Source: Actinoallomurus sp963799975 (GTDB lineage Bacteria > Actinomycetota > Actinomycetes > Streptosporangiales > Streptosporangiaceae). From it: a stretch of DNA of 64,000 bases. Within the stretch, counting starts at the first letter, position 1. Each line of letters opens with the position of its first letter. The position numbers and the translations under genes were made by a program. The notes under the pieces were generated by a model. It did not search any database. It was not told the DNA's origin and saw only the letters and a list, made by a program, of their open reading frames with translations. Location of the stretch: assembly GCA_963799975.1 (NCBI GenBank), contig CAWCZF010000006.1:4092001-4156000 (forward strand), in the 5' to 3' direction. This document shows positions 32,891-45,900 of the stretch, piece after piece.

Positions 32891-33830
32891 TCAGACGGCA
32901 CTCCACTTCTGGTTCGAGGTACCCGCGCACTGCCAGAGCTGGAGCCGTGCCGTTGCCGGTCCTTTGTCCGGTGACGTCCACGCACTTGTCGGCGCCGAGG
33001 TTCACCAGGTCGCCCGCGCCGTTGAGGTCGAAGTGCTGGGCCGGGCCGCCGTGGCAGCGGGCGAGTTGGATCGTCGTGCCGTCGTCGGAGGAGCCCCAGG
33101 CGACGTCCATGCACATGCCCATCGAGCGCACCGAGCCGTCGGACTTGAACGCCCACTTCTGCCAGGACGAGCCGCCGCAGTCCCAGATTTGTAGCGGCGA
33201 GCCGTCCTTGGCCTTGCGCGCGCTCACGCTGATGCACCGGTTGGAGGCGTAACTCAGATCGAACGCGTCGAGCTCGCCGCCGCGTGCCCGACCCGCCTCC
33301 GGAGCCGCCGGACGAGCTGCCGGACGAGCCGACGGCCCGCCGACGCCTTGCCGTTTGAGCCCTTCGCGGACACGGCGGGCCTGCCCGGATGTGCCGCCGC
33401 CCGCACCGGGCTTGGCGCTCGCCGACGGCGAGACGGTCGGGACGTCCCCTGCCGACGGCGAGCCGGCGGGAACCGCCCCCGGCCAGTGCGGCGCGGGCGC
33501 GCCCGGGTTGCGGCCGCCCGCGCGGTTCGCGGCGGACGAGCCGGAGTGGTGGCCGGATCCGCCCGGCACGGTGACCACGAGGAGCGGTACGGCGGCGAGC
33601 AGGGCCGCCGCAGCGACGGCGATGAGCACGACGCGGGTACGCCGCGACTCGGGTGCGGCGACGGGAGCGGGTACGCGGGCGGGCGCGGGCACCGGCACGA
33701 CCGCGGCGGATCCCGCGGTCTCCTCCGGCGGCAGTGACAGACCTGGCGAGAAGAGCGCCGGCCCGGGCACCGCGGTCACTCTGGGCAGCACCACACCGCG
33801 ACGGATCGCCGGTCCCGCCGTCCTGGTCAT
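32891..33830 (-). CDS. Membrane-anchored ricin B-type lectin, frameshifted at the end
   Basis: About 313 residues from ATG 33830, with GGAGG 7 bases upstream. A 65-residue Pro-rich cytoplasmic part is followed by one membrane helix (RVVLIAVAAAALLAAVPLLV, about 66-88) and a Ser/Gly/Pro stalk. The outer domain (about 188 to the end) is a beta-trefoil with QxW repeats: LSYASNRCISVSA, LQIWDCGGSSWQKWAF, GMCMDVAWGSSDDG, and CVDVTGQRTGNG. The last repeat (QLWQCAGTSNQKWSAV, stop 32891) is only reached by a frame change near 32938-32950. It probably binds sugars at the cell surface. It sits directly downstream of the giant effector gene on the same strand. Confidence 0.82.
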
Positions 33831-33990
33831 CGGTGTCCTCCTCCCGCCGCCGGAGGCCGGCCGCGGGCTCCCGCGTACCGTCCTGCCGATCGCGCGTCGG
33901 CCCTCGTCGCCCGGCCGCGACGACGCCAACGGTTGATTCCACACCATTGACGCGATTTTCGCGTGCATTCTGTCAAATGAGCACTCGATT

Positions 33991-36900
33991 CTAGGCGCCG
34001 TGCGAGGACGGCCCGCCGTCGTCCACGCCGTCGTCGGGCCCGGTGCCGAAGTCAAGACCGAAGTCAGGGTTGGCGACGAACACGCCGACCCGTACGCCGT
34101 TCTCCATCCGCCACGCGCCGCGGATGAAGCGCACGTGGATTCCGCCGGGGAAGACGATCTCCTGGCCGGGGACCGGCGAGGAGAGGTCCAGGGTGGCCGC
34201 GACGTCGATGCCGCCCGGCAGCGCCACCTCATAGACCCACTCGGCGGGTGCCCCGGGTGTGCCCTGGCCGCCGCGGGACGCGCTCACGTACCCGCTGTCC
34301 GCCGGGTCGCCCTGTACGTGCTCGCTCAGCGGGCCCAGCCGGTCGCCGCGCGGGCGCAGGCCCTGGCGGAAGACCTCCGCGGGCGGCCGCTGACCGGCCA
34401 CGCGCAGCGGCCCGTCGTCGGTCCGCCACTTCATCGCGTGTGGCAGGCCGCCGCCCAGCGTCTCGGGCCGCGCGGCGGTGACGGACGGGTCCACCGGCCG
34501 CCGTACGGGGGCCGGATGCGGCGTCTGCGGTGCGCGTCCGCCGGACAGCACCTGGTAGACGCTCTGGGCGAGACCGCTCCCCGACGCACTCTCGACGAGC
34601 GGCATCCCCATCACCGGCCCGTCGCCCTCCGGCGTCAGGTAGAGGCCGGACTCGTCCGCGTGTACGGCGTGCGGCGTCAGCGTGCCCTCGTCCAGAGTGT
34701 CCCGCAGCGTCTCCCAGCCGTCGGCGCGCTCGACCCGGCCGTCCTCGCCGCGCAGGTACATCCCGGTCGGGACGTGCACGAAGTCCTGGCCGTACCGCGC
34801 CCACGCGTCCGGCGAGAGACGCCGTCCGTCCGTCAACTCGATCCAGCCGCCGTCGCTGACCCGGTACCGCTGCGTCCCGGCCCGGTCCGTAGCCGGGCGT
34901 ACGACGGTGTGCCAGCGGTCCGTGCCCTTGCCCTTCCCCGCCGGGGGCACGCGGTCCATCGGGCGGATGCCGCCGGGGCCCGGCCGTGCGGTGGTGGCCT
35001 CGCCGAACCGCGCGCCGCCGCGCCCCCGAGGCACCTCGCCGAACGCGATCTGGTGTGCGAGGTCGTCCACCAGTCCCCTGGGGTCCGAGGGGCCGCCCGG
35101 CGGCACCTCGAGCAGCGCCTGCTGGACGTCCTCGGCGTCCACCTCGCCGGCGGTCCATCCCGGGCCGAACGCCTGGAGCCGCGCGTTGACGTCGTCCACC
35201 AGCCGCCGCGTGACCGGCACCTGCGTACGCGTCCCGCGCGTCGGGCCCGTACCGGCCTGCGAGGTGGACGCGGCGGCGTTCGCGTTGGTGGTCCCCGTGG
35301 TGATGTTCCCGGTGGCCGCCGCGCCGAGCCCCTCGCGCGTACGCCGGTTGTTCCCCTCCAGGGCACGCGTCGCCCGGCCCATGTCGTCCAGGCGCTGCTG
35401 GGCGCGAAGGTGGGGATGCAGGGTCGGGTGCGCGCCGGGCGCCCGGCCGGTGCGGAAGTCCTGTACGTAACCGTCGAGCTCGGTACGGCGCGTCAGCGCG
35501 AGGGCCGGCTGTACCTGCTGCTGGAGGGCGCGGAAGTCGCCGATGGCGCGGAGGAACCGCCGTTCCAGTGCTGAGATCCGTACGCGCATCACGCGCTGGG
35601 CCTCCTCGATCGAGGCCGCCTGCACCGGCCGCAGCGTCTCCCAGGCGATCTCCGGAGCGTCCTCGTCGACCGGCTGCGCGCCGCGGAAGTGGCCCGGCGT
35701 GCGGATGAAGTTGATCCGTGCCGTGCCCTCGGGCCCCAGCGCCGTCACGAACCGGTCCTGGACCAGCGTCAGCGGCAGGCCGAGCTCGCTCGCCGCCAGG
35801 TGCGCGACCAGGTCACCGGCCTCGTTGGCCCAGACGTCCATCGTGCGGATCTGGTTCACCAGCGCGCGCTGCTGCACGGCGACCGATGGCCCGTTCTCCT
35901 CTACGTGGAAGAAGTTGGCGTACCGGGACGGCAGGCCATGCGCCGCCACCTCGAGGTCGGCGGCGAGCCGGTCCGCCAGCCAGTTGCGCAGAATCTGGAC
36001 GGATTTGCGGTCGTTCGACGCCGAGCGCAGGCCGCGTACGTGCTGGGCCAGATAGCGGCCGGCGATGGCGATGAGGCTGTGGTAGAAGCAGTTGTTGTCC
36101 ATCGGGACCTCGATGGGCTCCAGCCCACGGCGCAGGAGCGTGGCCTCCAGCCGGGCCGGGTCGAACGCCTGCGCCTCGATCATCATGGCGCGGTTCGCGG
36201 CGTTCTCGACCTCGTTGCGCCCCGAGGTACCGGACGCGGACTTCGATTTCGACGCGGACGGCCCGCTCTGCTTCGGGCGGGCGATGACGAACGTGTGCCG
36301 CCCGTCCATGACCGGCGCCAGGCCGTTGCGGTCGGGCGAGACCAGCGTCGCGCCGCCGACGGTGCGGCGGTAACTGCCGTCCTTCAGCACCATGGCCGCT
36401 CCCGTGTGCCCTCGGCCGGTGAAGTAGATCATCGTGCCCGGCGGCAGCGCGGGCGGCAGCGTGGTGGTCAGCTCGACGGTACGGCCCGTGGCGCCGGCGA
36501 GCAGCGAGCGCACGGTCTCGGCCTGCTCCCCCAGCACGCTCACCTCGGTGACGAACGGCACCGCCTCGTTCAGGTTGCTCAGCACCACGTCCGCGCCGGT
36601 CACGACGCGGTTCTGCCCGCCGCCGAGGAGCCAGGCGACCGGCGCGTACGCCGAGATCGCGCCCAGGTGCGTCCAGCCCGGCTGCGCGAGCGCCGACGCG
36701 GTGACGCGGTAGCTGCCGTCGTCGTTGACGTACAGATGCGGATCGCCCGGCGCGGGGTCGTCCACCGTGATGCGCGTCTTTCCGCCGGACGTCTGGTCTC
36801 CGCGCTGCCCGCCCTTCCCGTCGCCGCCCCTTCTCCCGGTGCCACGCCCGGTCCCGCCCCCGCGCTGACCACGACCACGCTGACCGCCGCCGCGCTGTCC

Positions 36901-39900
36901 GCCGCTCGACGATCCTCGGGTGTGGGAGCCGCCGCCGCGCGTGCCGTTCCCCGTGGTCGACGAATCGCCCGAGGTGGTACGCCGCACCGGCGCCCGGCCG
37001 ATCACGATGGTGTGCTCGCCGCCGGGGTTGAGCGCGGTGCGTACCTGCTGCTCCGTGTACACCGTCGGGTCCGTGTCGCCGGGGATGAAGACGCGGTATC
37101 CGGCGGGGGTCACCACGGCCGTACCGGCGCCCTCGGGGCCGGTGAACCACAGCCAGGTGCCGGGCGGCAGGCCCGCCGGTACCTCGTTCGTCAGCTCGAC
37201 GTCGAAGCCGGCCTCCAGGTGGAACGCGCGGCCGACCCGTTCGGCGATCGTCAGCCGCGCGCTGCCGGACAGGAAGCGCACCGCCTGGCCCAGCCCCGTA
37301 CGCGCGACGTCCGCGACGGTGGCGGGCCGGTCCGGCGCGCCCTGGGTGAGCCAGTGGAGGGCGGTGTAGTCCGACAGCGGCCCGAGCCGCCGCCAGCCCG
37401 CCTCGGTCAGCCCGCCCGTGCCGATCCCGTGCCGGCCGTTCACGTGCTCATAGACGTGCGGGTCGGCGGGCAGGCCGTGCAGTTGGACCGTCGGCAGACC
37501 CAGGATCTGGGGGGCCGGCGGCGTCGCGGGCGTGGTGTGCGCGACGGGCGCGGCGGCCACGCCGAGCTCGAAGGCGGTGGTGACCAGCGGCAGGGCGGGA
37601 CGCCGAGGCCGGAACGGCGCCATCGGATCCGGCCGCCGCACGTTCTCGCCGACCTGGTGCCGTACGCGGTGGATCGCGTCGTCGCGCACGGCGTGGAACG
37701 ACCGCTCCTGAGGCGGCGCGTCCCGCATCTCGGCGGGCGGGTCGAGCAATGTCCCGTCCGGTCCCATCTCCAGCGTGTGGATCTGGTCGGCGTCGTCCGG
37801 CGGGTCCACGAGCAGCCCGGTCGGGGACTCGAACCACTTGATCTCACCATCGTCGTTGACCACGATGAACCGGCCGCCGTCCCCGCCGGTCTCGACGGTG
37901 GCGGCGAGCGCGACCGAGCCCGTGCCGGCCCGGTTGAGCCGCCGGTGCAGAGCGGTGATCGCGTCGCTCACCGTCGGGTCCTGCGCCTGCCGGTACGCCA
38001 GGCCGACGCGCCTGCCCTCGGCGAGCGACTCCAGGTCGGTGACCTGGTCCTCGGCGGCCCGCCGCGTGGGGCCGTTCCAGTGCGTACGCCCCGCGGCCAC
38101 CGACCCGCGTACGGTCGTGCGCAGCGTGCCCAGCAGCGCTTCGGCCCTGGCCACCTGGGCACGCGCCTGGACGAGCCGCCGGCCGAGCGCAGCCGCACGC
38201 TGCGTGCGCACGCCCGGCGTGACCGTGGTGTCGGCGGCGAGGTCGCGCTGCTCCTGCTCGACCCGCGCCACCTCCGCCGCCCAGTCGTCTCGGCCCTGCT
38301 GGGCACGGGCGAACAGGCCTGGCAGCTCGGCGTGCACCGCGGCCAGCCGCCCGTGACGCCGCGTGACCTCCACGCTCACCGCCTGGGCGAAGGTCTGCTG
38401 GCGGCCCCAGGACGTGCGGTAGTACGAGCCCAGCTCCAGCGCGGTCAGGCCGTGGTCGGTGGCGTCGCGGCGCAGCCGGTCCGGCCAGAGCCCGGCGTTC
38501 GTCGCGTCGTTCGCGGTGAAGGCGACATCGTTGAACGTCACTGGGTCGAAGGCGTGGATCCGGCCGCTCGGGTCGACCCAGCGGCGGTACCGCGTCCCGT
38601 CCCGACGCGTGACCTCCAGCCGTACGTGCGCGTTCAGCTCGTGCGCGAGGTCGCGGGCGAGGTACTCGGGGTCGAGGGCGAGCAGCGACGCCTCCGGCGG
38701 CAGGGCCGCCGGCGCGCCCAGCGGGTTGTCCGGCCGGAGGTCGTGGACCTGGTTGACCTCGCTGATCATCTCGGTGATCTCGTCGTCGATCGACTGGGTG
38801 AGGGTGCCGGGGATCGTGTCGGCGTTGCGGGTGAGGTATTCCTGGTATCTGCGCAGGGCGCGCGGGGCCGTCACGGTCGGGTCGAACTGCTGCGCCGCCG
38901 TCAGGTCCGCCCGCATGGTGCGTACGGCCCACTCCAGCACCGCACGGTAGCGCCAGGACCTCCGCGCGCTCGTCGTGGACGAGCCGGAGCGGGCGGTCGC
39001 CGCCGTGGCTCTCGCGGATGGAGCCCGCCAGGTGGTGGTGCAGGTGACGGGCCTCGATGCCGTTCCTGGCCGCCCCGGACAGCATGGGGGCCAGCTCGAC
39101 GCGCGGCGCGGTGCCCAGCCGCCGCCACTCGGACCGGCGCACCTCCTTCCGCAGCGCCGTCTGGGCCTGGGCCTGGTATTCGTCCCTGGCCATCTGCGCG
39201 AGCAGCTCGTTGTACTGGGCCTCGAACATCTCCACGTACACGTCGCCGGTGATCGGATCGCTGCGCACGGGACCGCCCGACGGTCGTCGGCTTGCGGAAG
39301 AAGTGGTGGTTCGGTCTTTTGCGCCTCGACGCCAGAACTGGCCGCGCATGCGGAGCAGCAGGGTCGGGCCGAGCTCCTTGGCGTGCTGCTCCCGGCGGTA
39401 GTTCTCGGTGCCGGCGCTGTTCTGGTTCGGCCGACGTCGTCCGGCTGCCCGAGTGTGCCTGAACGTCCCAGCTGCTGTCCGGCGTCTGCGGCGGCAGGGG
39501 CTGGGCGCGTCGGCGGGCTGGTGCGGGCTGCGGGTTGATCGTGTCCGTGCCGTCCAGCCCGTAGTCGCCGACGACGCGGGCCAGGTCGGAGCTGTTGTTG
39601 GCGGTGGTGCCGCTCTGGTGCTTGATGTAGCGGCCGGTGCCGGTGCCGTCGCTTCATCCGCCCGATGACCTGGGCGTCGTACACGTCGCCCGTCGAGCCA
39701 CAGCGTGGCGCGCTGGGAGGAGTCGCCGGGGATGAACAGGTCCTCGGCCAGCTTGTACCGTGTCGCCGCCGATCGCCTCGCGCACGTGGTTCGTCAGGTG
39801 CGAGCGCGACAGCAGCACCGGCAGCGACAGGCTGGAGCGCGTGTCCGGGTCGCCCGCCCGCGCGCCGAGCGCGCGCTCGTACCAGCGCGGGCCGAACAGC

Positions 39901-42900
39901 GTCGCCGAGCAGCTTCTGGCGGCCGGCAGCGCGCCGTCGAGCATCGACGCCGGTGACGTAGGCGTTGCCCGGCAGCTTCGGCAGCGGCACGAGGTTGCGC
40001 AGCGGCTCGGGGCCGCGCACGCTGCCGGCCTCGGCGAGGGCGCGCGGCACCTGGAGGTTCAGCGTGCCGGGCTCACGACGGAGGCCGTACGCCCGCTGGC
40101 CGGGTCCAGCTTGTCGAACCCGCTGCATCAGCAGGTTGTTCAGCGGACGGCCGGGCATCTTGAGCCGGCGGACGCGTCACGGTCAGCTGCGTGCGGAACC
40201 GCACGCGGTAGTGGCCGCTCCAGTCGTAGACGGTCTGCTCGGTGACCGCGTTCTCCGCGCGGGTCGTGCCGCGGTGGTGCCCCTCGGACGACCTTCGACG
40301 TCCAGCGGCGCCGCTGGCGTTCACGCCGCCGGGCGCCGAACTTGGCGAAGGTGAACGCCTGCGAGCCGTCACGTGACTTGGACTTGGCCGGTGCCGATGT
40401 AGCCGTGCCCGTAGTTCTCCAGGCCGGTGTCGGGCTTGAAGTCGTGCACCTGCGGGCCCGAGGTCAGCACGTCAGCGAGGTTGACCTCCACGACGTCCGA
40501 CAGCAGCCAGCCGACTCGGGTGGACCAGGTAGAGGGAGTAGCCGCCCTTGGCCAGCACCTCCTCCCACATGGCCTGGTCGCGGCCCCGGGCCAGGATCGA
40601 CTGGAGGGCGTCGACGCCGCCCTGCATCTTGCCGATCCGGCGGCCCTTGCCGTCCCAGATCTCCGCGCCCGCGGCCAGCATGCCGGGCGCGACCTGCGTC
40701 GATCTGCTCCTTGACGATCTGGTAGGTGGACTTGCCGCTGTCGTGGTTCAGGTCGTGCACGCCGGTGTGCCCGAGGATCCGGCCGTTCGGGTCCGTGCGG
40801 GTCAGGTACTCCGGCATCTCCATGTGCTCGTACCGGACGGCGCGAGGCGTCCAGCGACTGCCCGAACGCCGCGTTGAACTCCTCGCGCAGCGCCTTGGAC
40901 ACGACCGGCGACCCGCCGACCTTGTGCCGCTCGGCCAGGATCGCGGGCAGCCCGTCGCGGTTGAGGTTGATGTTCGTCGGTGAGCGTGGGCACCTCGGCC
41001 TGCCAGCGCATGAGGGTCTGGGCCACCACGTCGCCGCTCAGCCGCTGTTCGCCGGAGCGCCACTCGGACAGGACCTCGGCGAGCCGCGCGTCGGTGAGCG
41101 GCGGTCCGCCGTCGACGTAGTCGAGGATGTCCTGCGGCATGTCCGGCGCCGCGTACAGCTCCTCGGGGTCACGCAGGTCCTTGCCGAACCGCTGCTTGAA
41201 GTCCGCCCTGACCTGACGGTCCAGTACGCGCGCCGCACCGGTCTCGTGCATGCGCACCAGGGTCTGGGCGAGCTTGCCGCGCCGGATGCGCACGGTCGCC
41301 GGCAGCCGGGGCACCTCGTTCTGCCAGCGCGTGAGGATCCGCGCGACGAGGTCGCCGCTCAGCTTGAGCTCGCCCGTACGCCACCGGTCCATGGCGTTCT
41401 TGAGCTGGGCGTCGGAGACGGGCAGCGTCGCCGTCGGCGTACCGGGTCAGCGCCTCCGGCTCGGGCAGCAGGTACAGCATGGTGCGCGGCACCATGTTCA
41501 CGGTCTCGTGCTTCGGCGTGCCACCCGGGATGAGCTTGGAGTGTTTCTCCTGGCGGCCCTGGACGTCGAAGTAGACGACCGTCTCGTAGGAGTAGACCCG
41601 GTTGAAGTCGAGCTGGATCGAGCTCCTTGCCGCCGGTGCGCCCGCTGCCCTTGGACCGGTTGTGCTGCCAGTGCCGGTTGAGGTCGATCTCGCCGGCGAG
41701 CTTGGCCTTGCCCGACATCGCCGCCGACCGCGACGTCGAGCTGGTCCCACGTCCAGCCCGTCGAACTGCTGTCGGTGAGCCGGTTCTCGGCCAGCCAGAG
41801 CTTGATGATGCCGAGCACGAACTTGTCGCCGGTGGCCCCGGTGAAGGTCGACCGGCCGAGCTTGCCGGAGATGTCCATGGCGCCGAACGTGTCGCGGAAC
41901 AGGCCCGAGTCGAACGGCCGGTCGGTGGTGTACTCGCCGTTCAGGATCTCCTTCAGGTGCGCCCGCATCTCGATCGTGCTCGCGTACGTGCTCGCGTCCT
42001 GGTCCGCGCTGGCGGCCGGGCCGATGATGTCCTGGAGCGCCTGGGTCGCCGCGCTGCGCGCGCCGGTGGTGTCGAGGAAGTAGACGACGCCCTGGTCGAG
42101 CACGTCGCTGGGCGTCGGCTGCTTCGACGTCGGGCCCTGCTCGGTGCCGTTGGCGAGCGGCAGCAGGTACGCCAGTGCGGGCTGGTTCTTGACCTGGATC
42201 TCGTCCCCGAAGCGCACCCCCTCGTTGCGTACGCCGTCGCGTACCTTGCCCTGCTTGCCGGAGTGCTGATACTCGATCTTGATCGTGTAGTCGCTGGTCA
42301 GCTCGAACTCGTCGACGATCCCGGGGTACTCCAGCAGCTCCGGGCGGTTGTTGAGGAAGCTGACCGAGTCGGCCGCGCCGACGGTCCGCTGCCACTCGAT
42401 GCCGGTCAGGGTGTTCTTGAGGTCCTTGAAGAGCGCCTTGAACTTGACGCCCCACGCGAGCTTGCGCGAGTGGCTGACCGACATCCCGGTGGTGTCCATG
42501 CCCATCGCCAGGTTGACCGTGTGGTACTCGTTCGTGCTCCGGAGGAACCGCGCCGGATGCCCGACACTTCGCTTGGCGGTGATGGTGACCTTCGCGGAGT
42601 CGACGTCCCAGTCCACGCCCACGCCGCCGCGGCGTTTGCGCAGCGTGAAGGTCATGCCGTCCTGGCGGATCTGGTCGTAGTGGGAGTCCAGCCCGCGGAG
42701 CGAGACCATCTTCTCCAGCAGCTCCAGGTTGTCGAGCTGGCTGTCGCGCTTGTTGCCGTGGCCGTACCACGACATGTCGGCGAACGGGTCCTCATCGCTC
42801 ACGGGCAGGAACCCGCGTGCGCGCAGGCGCTGCTTGAGCTCGGCTTGGAGCCGCTCGGCGGTGTCCTCGGCCACCATGACCAGGCCCATCCCGACGCCCT

Positions 42901-45900
42901 TGCCCTGCGCGACGTAGTCCGGCACCGGCTTGGTGGCCGGGTCGCTCGGCCGGGTGCCGGTGTTGCGGATACCGCCGGGAACGTGCGGGTGGTTGCCGCC
43001 GTGTGCCGGCGGGGCCTTCAGCGCCGCCAGGTCGACCGAGAAGCCGTGGTCGTACGCCGCCGCCTCGGGCATCCGTACCAGGGCGTCGCCGAGGACGGGC
43101 CGGGTCTGGGCGAAGCCGGGCGGCACGGCGGTCGGGGCAGGAGTCGGGGCGGTCCCCGGCGGGGCGGGGCGGCGTGCGTTCCTGCCGCGTACGCTGACCG
43201 TCGCGCGGTGCTCGAACGTGACCCGGTTCGCGGTCGTGTGGCTCGTGTTGCGCGGCACCAGGACGTTGAGGCCGACGCGGCCCGCGGAGATGCCGTCGAC
43301 GTTGGTCGAGGTGTAGGAGAACGAGGTGCTGACGCCCAGGTCCAGGTCCTTGATCCCGGTCGGGTTCGGCAGCAGGTCGAACTCCAGGCTGAGCGGCGTC
43401 ACCGAACTGGTGTTGGTCACGCTGTGACCGCCGCTCATGCCATCGATCGCGGTCCGCACGTTCTCGATGTGGGCCAGGTTGCTGGTGGCGCCGATCCGCC
43501 GGGCGGCCATCCGCCTGGAGTGCACCGCGACCGTCGCCACCGGCCGGCCGTACTTGTTGTGCAGCGTGATCCGGTAGCCGCGCGGGGTGTTGACGGCATC
43601 GTCCAGGTGAGCGCTCAGGTTCCACAGTTTCTGGAGCAGTTCCTCGCGGATCGAGCTGCCCATCGGCAGGGTGAGCCCCTGCCCCTGGAGCGACTCCCTG
43701 ATCTCGTCGAACAGCCGGGGGATGTTCGTGAGGCCCGACGCGAAGTGGAAGGCGGGCAGCTTGCCGGTCTTGACCGCGGCGCCGGTCGCGGTGACCTGGT
43801 CGGGGGCGGTGTCGTCGAGGTAGTGCTCGGGGATCCACAGCAGCAGCCGCTCGTCGCTGGTGCCGGGGAGCCGGTTGACCCCGACGCCGGCCCAGTTGTC
43901 GTTCGCGTTGGTCCGCAGCTTGAAGGACCAGTTCGGCGTGTAGGAGACCAGGCTCGCCTCGGTCCGGTTGTCCTCGACGTGCCCGCCCTCGGCGTCGGCG
44001 ATGTGCGAGCTCGACCGGTTCGACTGGTTGCTGGTGCCGGAGATCGACGCCCCGATCTTGACGACCTGGAGCACGCCGGGCGTCGCGCCGATGCCGAACG
44101 TCGCCGCGAGCGCGCCGCGCGTCGCGCTGGTCTGCCCGCTCTGGGTCTGGACGTGCGCACCGGTCGCGTACGTCGCGTTGATGGTGTCGACCGCGTGGTG
44201 CTCGCCCTCGACCTGCGGCAGCGCCGACGGCGTGAGAGTGGAGCCGGCCGGGTTGTTCAGGGTGTGCGGGTCGGTCGGGTCGAGCGTGATGAGCAACTCG
44301 GCGTTGCCCAGCGGCACCTGGAGCCCCTCCGTACCGCGGTTGGTGTTGGGCCCGATCAGGTACGGGTAGTTGGCGAGCAGCCGGTGCGCGAGCAGGTTGA
44401 TCTCGTTCTCGGTGTACGCCACGTTCGCCCGATCCAGCTCCCGGCGGACCGAGCGGATCAGCTCCGGCATCCGCGGCAGGCCGGCGCGCGGCACGCCGAT
44501 GGACCGGATCGCCGGGTGTGCGGCGATCGGCGTCGCCACCACCTGCGCCGGGCCGCCCGGGTTCGGGGGCGGCAGGGGCGGCATCGGCGGGCCGCCGGGG
44601 CGGCCGCGGTTCTGCGCGCCCGAGTTGGTCGAGGAACCCGGGTTCGGATCGGGGTTGGGATCCGAACCGCTCGGCCGGCCGCCGCTCTTGCGTGACCTGC
44701 CGAGCAACGCCATGAGGATCGGCGTCCCCTTGGGGTCGCCGGGCGAGTAGACGTGGAACCAGCCGTCCTCGTGCTTGCCGCCGGACCTGGTGCCGGGCTT
44801 GGTGCCGGAGTCGGTGTCGCCGCGGACCGACCGGATGCCGCCGGCCCTGTCGAACACCGCGCGGTACACGGTGGCCAGCACCGGCTCGTCGAGCGCGCGC
44901 GACAGCGGCTCGGCCACACTCGCGCCGCCGTCGATCAGCAGGAACGGCCGCATGCCCGGCGCACGGCTGCCGATGACCGCCGCCAGGGCGTCCACCGAGA
45001 TCTCCTTGCCGCCCGCCATGACCTTGCCGTCCTTGCCGGCGCCGATGACGAAGACGGTCCCTTCGGGCGCGAGCTCACCGAGGGCCACGACCGTGTCGAC
45101 GTCGAACGCGGGTCCGTCCTCGGGCGCGCCGGGCAGCCAGATCGCCACCATCCGGTCGCCGAGCATGCCCACGCGGGTCTCCCCGAGCACGTCCTCGATC
45201 GCCATCCGCGGGGACGGCTTCGCCGGGCTCTCGTCGTCCTTGGTGTCCTGGGCGTCCTCGCTGTCCTGGCTGTCCTTGGTGTCCTGGGACTCCTCGGTCT
45301 CTGGATCCTTGGTGTACTTCGGCGGCTCGGCGTCGTCCAGGTCGTCTTCGGAGTCGTACTCCGACTCCTCGTCCAGCTCGTCGTCGTGCTCGGACTCGTT
45401 CTCGGTCTCCTCGGCGAACCGGACCTGCTTGGGCGGCTTCTTCGCCGTCTTGGCCGGCTCCTCGGCCATCTCCCGCAGGAGGCTCTCGCCGGCCGTACGC
45501 CCCGAGCGGGCGATCTCGGCGGCCACCAGGAGCCGCTTCTCCCGCAGCACGCGGCCGTCGCCCTCGACGCTCGCCTCGCGCAGGAGCGAGTCCGCCGCGC
45601 TCAGGAACTGCCGGGCCCGCTGGTCCGACATCAGGCCGAACGTCGCACGAGCGAAGGCCGGGTCATTGCGCGCCGCCTTCGCGAAGGCGGCGGTGAACCG
45701 GGACGGTCCCCCGGACTCCGCCGGTCGCGGCACGCCGAGCAGGTCCGCGGCGAGGTTCTCGGCGGCCTGGTGACCGGCCCACGGGATCTCCGCGGCGGCC
45801 AGCAGCCACACCACCGCCAGGTGCCGCGCCCTGCCCTTCGTGGCGAACGGCGACGGGTCCGCGCCGACCAGGCCCTTGAGGATCAGCCTGGCCTCGTTGA

